A DNA stretch of 64,000 nt, taken from assembly GCF_000004195.4 (NCBI RefSeq), contig NC_030681.2:21592482-21656481 (forward strand). The letters run 5' to 3'. Under the pieces are notes generated by a model. The model saw nothing but the letters and a program-made list of their open reading frames with translations, made no database searches and was not told where the DNA came from. The DNA is from Xenopus tropicalis (Eukaryota; Chordata; Amphibia; Anura; Pipidae). The translations under genes and the position numbers were made by a program. Shown one piece after another: positions 56,636 through 64,000 of this stretch. Numbering within the stretch: the first letter of the stretch is position 1; every line of letters begins with the position of its first letter.

Positions 56636-58725
56636 CTGCAAATAAAATGAACAGATGGATCAAATACAGTGAAAACATTTATAAAAATGCACACACACAC
56701 AAAATATCAGAATACATAAGTTGTTGTATATATTTACTATACAGGATTAGCCATTACATTTGTTTTTATTAGGCAGGTAATTTCTTCTTCTTTTGAGAAC
56801 TGTATTTGTGGGGATTGCAGACAATACTGTAATTTATGCTCCATTTTGTCAACCCCTATCTGGCTGATGTTATTTTTCATACGTCTAAGCTTTCATCCAA
56901 GTACCACCCTTGTAAAATAGAAAAGAAACTGGCATTCAGTGGAAACTTTTTTTTCTCATAGCTTTTATATAGACTAGCCCACATCAATAAAGGCAGAAAA
57001 TGCACTATTCTCCACTTGTATGAAGTGCCATTTTGTTTTCACTTTGCCTGTGAGAGAGGATGACACCCAGTTAGACCATGTTCCTGTGCCACAATGACGT
57101 GGATCTTTGATTTTAATGAGTTTGTTTCTGAAATGCAGGCACAGGGCAACATGAAAGATATTGTTATGGGGCCCATTATTCTCCTGTTGTATCTGTTCTT
57201 CTACTAAACTATACTGCAGGGAGAAAAGGAACCGTACTATTTGTACATTGTGCGTTGAACAAACCATTTCATATAATTAGTGGTGTTCAAGATAATTAAA
57301 AAAAAATAATTTCTCCCAAAATAATGTTTTTTTTAAAGTATCATTGATCTGCTCATTCATTCACCTCCATGCTGAGGATGTAATTTCTCTTCTACAATAC
57401 TGATGACCATTGGAAAGGTTTTTATGTAACTTTTTGTTTTCTTTTAAGTTATATCATCCACTTTATCCTTCAAGTCAAGCCCTCTACTACTTTGGGACCA
57501 TATATATATACCTGTATATATTTACACAAGAGATCACAAGCTTCCCCTTGCAGCAAGTTTAATGGCAAGGCCTCCAAAAGCTGTGTAATGGCATCACTGT
57601 GATGTTGTTGACCTGTGATGACATCATTTGTTGACATCATTTATTGAGTCACTGCCTTTGAGGAGCCAGGTTAGAGGACAACGATGTTATACCTATGTAG
57701 CCCACTTTAGAGAATGTGCTGCTATCTGCTGGATCCTGAGCCCCGCTTACTATGGGGAACAGATGTTGCTGTACTATTTGGCGTGCCTCCACCCAGGATA
57801 GGGACAGACTGAACTGTAACTCCCCTCCTGAGAACTTGATATTACACTTCTACTTGGGGACTCCCAGCACTCCTGGCACCTTGCCCCCTCCCTTGGGGTA
57901 GACTCTTACCAGGCAGAGTGGATCCTCAAGATAGCAAGACACTGCACTCAGATGTTATGATGAACCAAGTGATGTCTTTTATTGTAGCTTGACAGACAGG
58001 CGTTGCATAAGTCACAAACACTCAGGGAGCACTTTCTTTCCTTAGGAGGCCCTCTCTCCTGGGATACCAGCAATACCCCTGCCAGGCGACCCTCTTTTGG
58101 GATTCCCTCCGGTACTTTACACCAGAAGCCCCTCTCTAGGGCACTCCCGCCAAGCGGACACCCCCTTGAGACCTCACCCCGGTAGTATCCACCGGCTATC
58201 CCTTTTGGATTAGGCAAACCTCCTATTCCTTCCACTTAGTTCCCTGACTCCAACAATGAGTGCTGGGAGATCTTACAAGCCTTGTACATTGTTGGGGGTC
58301 ACGGTGAAATCTTTCATGTTCCATTGTATGCACCATTAATGAATTAGATTCATTGCTGCTGTCCATGGAACTTTATATTTGAGTTCAAGATCCGGCCTAT
58401 TAAGCTTTAGTAGATTACTAATGCTGGAGGGTTCATTAATACTCAAGTTAGCTATATCGTTCAGTTTGCTTTGACTTTTGTGTATCCACATAGAATGTAG
58501 AATTTATGCAGCTTTACCATCTTATTGCTCTTAAAACCAAAGGTGTATAAAATTCCCATGCTTTAAGGCTGGTTAGTGATTGGTTTTGAAGTGTAGTGTG
58601 TGGCTTCATAAAAAAACAGTATCATTTTTGGCAGAGTAAGACTTCCCATTTACAAAATATTTGTTCACTTTATTCATCTTGAACCAAAAGAAGTGGTGGC
58701 CTTAGTAGAGAGAATCTATACAGAC
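56636..58725. other. 5' side of fshr exon 2: intron 1 with a GC-rich unassigned block
   Basis: No exon 1 is recognised. From about 57660 to 58300 base composition is less AT-rich (CCCTCTCTAGGGCACTCCCG-type sequence). On minus it contains ACAATAAAAGACATCACTTG (57966-57985), resembling a retroelement transcript end. I could not find matching direct long repeats or a primer-binding site, so no LTR call is made. Confidence 0.4.
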
Positions 58726-58740
58726 CAAGTTCAAAAGGAG

Positions 58741-59100
58741 AAAAGTGTCTGCACACTCAAAAAGTACAAAATAATTAGATACAAAACATAGAAATGACAG
58801 CCCAACGTGTTTCAACTCAATAAAGGGTCTTCATCAGGGGAAAAAAAAGTTAAAAAGGGGCCCCTTTTTAACTTTTTTATCCCCTGATGAAGATCCTTTA
58901 ATGGGTTGAAACGCGTTGGGCTGTAATTTCAATGTTTTGTATTTAATAAAAAAAAAATTATTTTGTACTTTTTGAGTGTGCAGACACTTTTTTGCTTTTG
59001 TGATTATTTTTTGGAGTTGCTGAATGGGTTTTCTCCAGTGCACTGCACCTCTATCATTATTGAGGTTCTGGTAAGGTGTGCACTCTGATACTTTGTATTA
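58741..59100 (+). mobile_element. Palindromic retro-type insertion with 15-bp target duplication
   Basis: The insertion is flanked by the perfect 15-bp repeat CAAGTTCAAAAGGAG (58726-58740 and 59101-59115). Its first 120 bases are an inverted copy of the next ~127, centred at 58860/58861 (AAAAAGGGGCCCCTTTTT). The arms share GTGTCTGCACACTC, AGCCCAACG.GTTTCAAC and TCATCAGGGG. The remaining 59000-59100 is unpaired. A long target duplication fits LINE-driven target-primed insertion rather than a cut-and-paste element. Confidence 0.85.
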
Positions 59101-59746
59101 CAAGTTCAAAAGGAGGACTGATCTTCACAGATAAAAAAAAGTTCTACTGTTTCTTGGTTCTGAACTGGATTGTTGACTGGTTGCATAACCCCCAACAAAG
59201 AGTTTCATAAAATACCCATCAATTTCCCCACCATATTGTCTCAGTGATGGTGTCCTCGTTGAGCACAGATTACATGTACATTACGCTTCTTCTTTAAATA
59301 TGATACTTGTTTGCAGCGTGTGGGTAGTATAATATTGTTGATTCTAATATGATATTGTAATGGGAATTACTGGATGATATCTGTCTCTTGGAAATATTGA
59401 CTTTTATTCATTGATGTTGCCATTGTCCCACTGGACACAATCTCAACTGCTGATATTACTCTAGAACAAGGTCATTCTGTGCAGAAAATCATAATGGGTC
59501 TCCCCAAGACTAAACATACTGTAGTGCAAATAAACAAACATGAGTAGAATTCTATAGGGCTGTTATTAGTAGAGAAGCATCCCATAATCTTGCTGAAAGT
59601 CTGCTTTGTCCAAAAGTGCATTACATTAAAAACCCCAACGGATGAGGCAGGCTCAGAAATGTTATATACAGTCAAAGGTCTCACTCTTTAGGGTTATGCT
59701 AGACAAGCATGTATATTTATATAGCCATGTAAAAAAAAAGTTTTAA

Positions 59747-60058
59747 AATACAGGTATGGCATCTCTTATGGGTTTTGTGGTAAAGGGGTCTTTCCGTAAT
59801 TTGGAATTTCATACTTTAAGTCTGTTAAAAATCTTTTAAAAATGAATTCAATCCAATAGGATTGTTTTGCCACCAATAAGAATTAATTACATTTTATGTG
59901 GGATTGAGTATAAGGTACTGTTTAATTAATACAAAGAAAAATAAAAAAAAAATCCAAATTATTTGCTTAAAATGAAGACTATGGGAGATGGCCTTCCCAT
60001 AATTCCGAGCTTTCTTGATAATGGATTTCCAAATAATGGAACCCATATCTGCACTGTA
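59747..60058 (+). mobile_element. Diverged ACAGGTATRGG-family MITE
   Basis: The left ATACAGGTATGGCATCTCTT and right CCAAATAATGGAACCCATAT mark an eroded copy with CCAATAGGATTGTTTTGCC inside; no internal array. Confidence 0.65.
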
Positions 60059-60088
60059 AGTGAAATGAATCATTATGCTTGTAAAATG

Positions 60089-60600
60089 CTAGGGGGCATA
60101 TTTATAAAACTACATAAAGATATTTTTGAGGAGCCAACTGGTGTAAAGAGAAGTATAAAAATGTATTTAGTGGATTATATCAGTGGTAAAAAATAAAAGT
60201 GCTGTTTTCAGAGTTAGGGTCATATATATCAAAATATGAAATGTCAAATTTGAGTGTCACCAAAAATTTGCCACAACATCTGGAATTTCTGGGGCCATTT
60301 ATTATAACTCAGGTTTTCATGGTTTCAAATTTTTTTGAAACCACAACTAAACTCATTTCCATGAATGGCAGTCATTTATCAAAAGATCCGATTTGAAAAA
60401 GCATGAACGGAAAAATGTTGCGGGAAAAAACACAGCCCGAAAACCTCTTAAACCACAAAGCAAAAAATATTTTCCAGTTGTAAAAGGGACATCTGCCATT
60501 AACTTCTACATGATCTTGACAGGTTTTTTGGATTTATCACATTATAAATCATGGAAAAAAATAACATTTTTTTTCCACAAAAAAATCTAGTTTTGGCGTA
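60089..60600. mobile_element. ATTTATCAA-related MITE, reverse core
   Basis: The left end is AGGGGGCATATTTATAAAAC. The interior carries the reverse of the TAGAAGTCAATGG core (GCCATTAACTTCTACATGAT) and CCACAAAGCAAAAAATATTT. The right end is uncertain. Confidence 0.5.
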
Positions 60601-60719
60601 AAAAAACTTGAAAAACCTTCTATCTGGAGGCCCATGGGCCATATGTGGCCCTCTGAAGGTTTTTTATGGCCCCAAGTCTACTCAGAGGCACCATAGAGAT
60701 TATTATCATTACTCTATAA

Positions 60720-61010
60720 CAGGGATCCCCAACCTTTCTAACTCGTGAGCCACATTCAAATGGAAAAAGTGTTGGGGAGCAAAACAAGCATGGAAAAAGT
60801 TCCTGGGGGTGACAATAAGAGCTATAATTGGCTATTTGGTAGCCCCTATGTGGACTGGCAGCCTACAGGAGGCTCTGTGTGGCTTTACACTGGGTTTTAT
60901 GCAACCAAATGTTGCCCCCAAGCCAGAAATTAAAAAATGAGCACCTACTTTGAAGCCACTGGGAGCAATATCCAAGGGGTTGCTCACGAGCCACTGGTTG
61001 GGGATCACTG
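60720..61010 (+). mobile_element. hAT-type MITE (CAGTGATCCCCAACC family), perfect duplication
   Basis: CAGGGATCCCCAACC to GGTTGGGGATCACTG, 291 bp, flanked by CTCTATAA (60712-60719 and 61011-61018). It is inserted into an older hAT-like fragment whose parts are GGCCCATGGGCCATATGTGG (60630) and AAGTTGGACAGCATTG (about 61047). Confidence 0.93.
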
Positions 61011-61157
61011 CTCTATAAGATATTATTGGCCCACTACATGTAATAAGTTGGACAGCATTGCTTTGGACAACAAGCATCCCTACTTCAGGTTGTTGTTTTA
61101 AATAGCAGCACACCAGTTGACTGACTTACACTGTTTGCCACAGCTTTTCCTTGCTTT

Positions 61158-61195
61158 ATACATATATATATATATATAACAGTATATATACTGTT
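61158..61195. repeat. TA microsatellite
   Basis: ATATATATATATATATA followed by ACAGTATATATACTGT, a self-complementary AT tract. Confidence 0.9.
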
Positions 61196-61446
61196 TGGGG
61201 TATTTACTTGAATGCCATAGGGTACTGTTGAAACTTGTTGGTTGCATTCATGACAGGGTCAAGGTATACCATAGGAAAACAGGATGATTAAATGAGAAAA
61301 AAACGAATAACCATGGATATATGGTACGAGATATAATGAAAAATGCAAGTTCATGAAACCGACTAAAGGATAATGTATGTGGCGGGCAGTATGAAGTCCA
61401 TAAAGCTGGCAAAAGGTCTGGACAGACAACAGGTGGCAAAACAAGG

Positions 61447-62568
61447 CTGTGTAATGGGGTCAAGCCAGGAGATCAGTAAAATGAATCAGGAAAGGGTAGG
61501 TAAACACTCACACAGGACTCACAGGAACAAGGGCTAAATCCCCAAAAGAACTTTATGATCCAGCATAGGGGAAAGGAAGGGACAGACTTAAATAGAAGAA
61601 AAAGCCATCATTAATTGCAGGCCTGTGTATGGCTTTATGGAATCTTAGGCTGAAGGCTTTTCTAGTCAGATTCTGAAAGAGCTGCAATTATATATCAATC
61701 AAGGGTGAGGGTTAATTTTCATTCAATACATGGCCCAATAGTTTGACAATTTTGCCAATGGTGGACAAGTAGGCAGCTAATAGTTTGGCAAATTGTCAGT
61801 GGTGGATGAATAGAAAACCAATGTCTGCCATGTTGCACTGCTTTTAGATTTTACCAAAAATAAACTAAAAATCAATTGAGATGAAACTGATGGAGCTATT
61901 AATAGGCAGTACGTAGACTCTCTATCCCTCCACTATCCCCCTTTCACTACCTGGAATGGGTTAGGAGGAATCTGATAGGACTCCCTTTTACCCACATATA
62001 GCTTCATGTTGAAAATATCTGAAAAGTGTCACAGATGATATAAAGCACCTAATAAAGCGCTGGCTATGTACCACTCTTCACATATAAATAGCCAAGTCTG
62101 TGTAATGGGGTCAAGCCAAGATATCAGTAAAATTAATCAGGACAGGGTAGGTAAACTCACACAGGACTCACAGAAACAGGGGCTAAAGCCCCAAAAGAAC
62201 GGTTAATTTTCAGCCAATACATGGCCTAATAGTTTGACAATTTTGTCAATGGTGGACAAGTAGGCAGCTAATAGGTTGGCAAATTGTCAGTGGTGGATAA
62301 GTAGGAAGACATTGCATTGCAAGTTACACTGCATTTAGATTTCACCAAAAATAAACTAAAAATTCATTGAGATGATACTGATGGAGCTATTAATAGGCAG
62401 TACTTAGACTCTCTGTCCCCCTATCCTTTATCCCCCTTTCTCCACCTGGCATGGATTAGGAGGAATCTGATAGGACCCCCTATCACTCGCATATAGCTCC
62501 AATATGATATAAAGCACCTAATATAGTGTTGGCTATATACCACTCACATATAAATAGGCAATTTTTCA
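61447..62568. repeat. Tandem segmental duplication in fshr intron 1
   Basis: Copy A (61447-62097) and copy B (62098-62568) both begin CTGTGTAATGGGGTCAAGCC. They share CTCACACAGGACTCACAG, GTTTGACAATTTTG.CAATGG, GATGGAGCTATTAATAGGCA and the end CACATATAAATAG. Copy B lacks about 160 bp corresponding to roughly 61553-61710. Single-base differences are frequent, so the event is not recent. No coding frame is shared. Confidence 0.88.
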
Positions 62569-63505
62569 ACACGTTTTCATCAACTCTCACGCTGAATTTT
62601 GATGAGGTTCACACATTATAATCTGAACCACCTATACAGAATGAAAATAAACCCTCAGAACAGAGATATTAATATATATCTGTCTTAACTTTTTCATTAA
62701 ATACAAAAGCAACCATAGAAAGATACTGAAAAGCGCAAAGGTTTTCCCTCTAAATAAAACTTACATTTTTTATACATTTTGTAGCGCAAAATGCTTTTAT
62801 GGAAACTAAAAAACACTTACAGGAGGGGGACCCAGCATGTAGTTGTAGTCCTCATTGTTTTTGCCAAAAGAAGTCAACAGGTACGCGACCCCTGCTTCAC
62901 AGAGTACTGCCCTTGATGTATTGTGGGTGAAAAAAAATATTCTAGTGCTTATCCAATATCTTCCACTCTCCACACAAACAGCTAATTGAATTTTGAATTA
63001 CAAACGTGTCTTTACTGGGCAAAAGTTCTTTGATATATAGCCACTTCATCACTTTTATCATTAAAGTAAAGATGTGCTTACTAATGCTTGTTTTTAATCA
63101 ATTTTCTGTTTGAGCCCCTTTATCTTATCATCTCCAGTGCACAGAACACAAGCTATGACTGAATTACATTCTATATATTATCTTAGCTTTATCTGCTCCT
63201 TCATCATCTTTACTGCTGCTTCGTACCTCACAGTGCGAGCTTCATGGGTGCCATACTTTTTTTTTTTTTTACCCAGATGTCTGATGTAATCTCTATGTGC
63301 TTATTAACCTTTTGTTAAACAGCCATGACCGAACAGTGGAATGGAAAAGTAATAGAAATGCATAGTCATTTTGATTTACATTTTAATGGGGGTGGCTTTC
63401 CTGATGAACAGTATTAAACAGGGACATAGCAATGAAATATATATTTTCCAAGCTGTAAATTTATTAAGCTTGGCTGATCTTATACTCTTTTATCTCCAGA
63501 TCAGA
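62569..63505. other. fshr intron 1, one unexplained exon-like segment
   Basis: At 62817-62895 on minus an open frame (VAYLLTSFGKNNEDYNYMLG) is followed by a good donor GTAAGT. Its phase (0) does not fit the fshr phase-2 series and no similarity is recognised, so it is not called as an exon. A run of 14 T is at about 63259. Confidence 0.4.
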
Positions 63506-63509
63506 TTAT

Positions 63510-63738
63510 TATTATTCTTTATTTATATAGTGCCAACATATTCTGAAATGCTTTACAGAGAATATACATCTTACAATCTAAAGTCCCTATTACATTCACA
63601 ATTTCACCAGGAGCCAATTAGCCTTCCTGGGAGGGAGAACAAACAAACTTCTTGCAGATGGTGCCCTGGTTGGAAATGAGGATAGGACCCCAGCGCTGCA
63701 AGGAAGCAGTGATAACTATGGCACCACTGTACTGGTTC
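63510..63738 (-). mobile_element. tRNA-derived SINE, reverse orientation
   Basis: It reads in reverse from GTGGTGCCATAG and CTTGCAGCGCTGGGGTCCTA through ATCTGCAAGAAGTTTG to TATATAAATAAAGAATAATA. This is the same family as 54730-55035, with its usual GCGCTATATAAATAA-type tail. The pol III boxes are degraded. Confidence 0.8.
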
Positions 63739-63962
63739 TAACCAAGCATATTAAACAGTTCAAAAGTTGTAAAAATGTAAGGACAAGAAAATCCTCCGCA
63801 AGATTTTGGCCATCTCTTAGGGCACCTAAAATAGTGCATAGCCACCTACCAAGCACCCAAAATATGCATGATTCACATTACTGCCCAAAATCAATTTCAA
63901 AGCCCATGAGGAAGTCGCATTAGGCTAAGGCAAGTGCTCTTAGTGTTAAAATTAGACATAAA

Positions 63963-64000
63963 GGGCCTGATTCACTAAAGGGCGATAAAAATTATCGCAC
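63963..64000 (+). mobile_element. Start of a GGGCCTGATTCACTAAAG MITE, cut by window end
   Basis: GGGCCTGATTCACTAAAGGG followed by CGATAAAAATTATCGCAC matches the left end of the element at 32436. Confidence 0.8.

Noticed and set aside
57941..58260. LTR of an endogenous retroelement
   Set aside because: Only an AATAAA-like end and composition suggest it; no TG...CA termini, duplicate LTR, primer-binding site or pol sequence could be shown.

Overview
The window is vertebrate nuclear DNA, most likely from a clawed frog (Xenopus-type pipid). It is AT-rich and gene-poor, built of long introns and crowded with short inverted-repeat DNA transposons, CR1 and L1/Tx1 LINE fragments, a tRNA-derived SINE and minisatellites. 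The host call rests on the repeat style and on the one gene found, so genus is an inference and species is not resolved.

The only host gene I can support is the follicle-stimulating hormone receptor, fshr, on the minus strand. Nine consecutive coding exons, equivalent to human exons 2-10, lie at 56635-56564, 41142-41068, 37940-37866, 35075-35004, 31853-31776, 26075-26007, 22327-22253, 18863-18678 and 11778-10551. All eight introns between them are GT-AG and every junction interrupts a codon after its second base. Exon lengths (72, 75, 75, 72, 78, 69, 75, 186 bp, then a terminal exon with 1228 coding bp) follow the glycoprotein-hormone-receptor pattern. The joined frame is open for about 642 codons, through the leucine-rich repeats, the hinge and the seven-helix domain. 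The signal-peptide exon (exon 1) was not found and probably lies beyond position 64000.

Layout: 1-10.2 kb is the region 3' of fshr, made of LINE remnants, two related arrays of a 34-bp repeat belonging to hAT-type elements, and a 2-kb array of a 33-bp repeat. From 10.2 to 11.8 kb is the terminal fshr exon. From 11.8 to 56.6 kb are the remaining exons, separated by 2.8-15.4 kb introns full of MITEs. From 56.6 to 64 kb is the start of intron 1, also repeat-rich.

Several transposons can be delimited to the base by target-site duplications. The most notable non-genic features are an element with internal minisatellite expansion, a MITE family carrying a 113-bp internal satellite at three loci, a dimeric MITE, nested hAT elements, and a hairpin-forming insertion flanked by a perfect 15-bp duplication. 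I found no bacterial-type system, CRISPR array, rRNA, functional tRNA or novel protein-coding gene.
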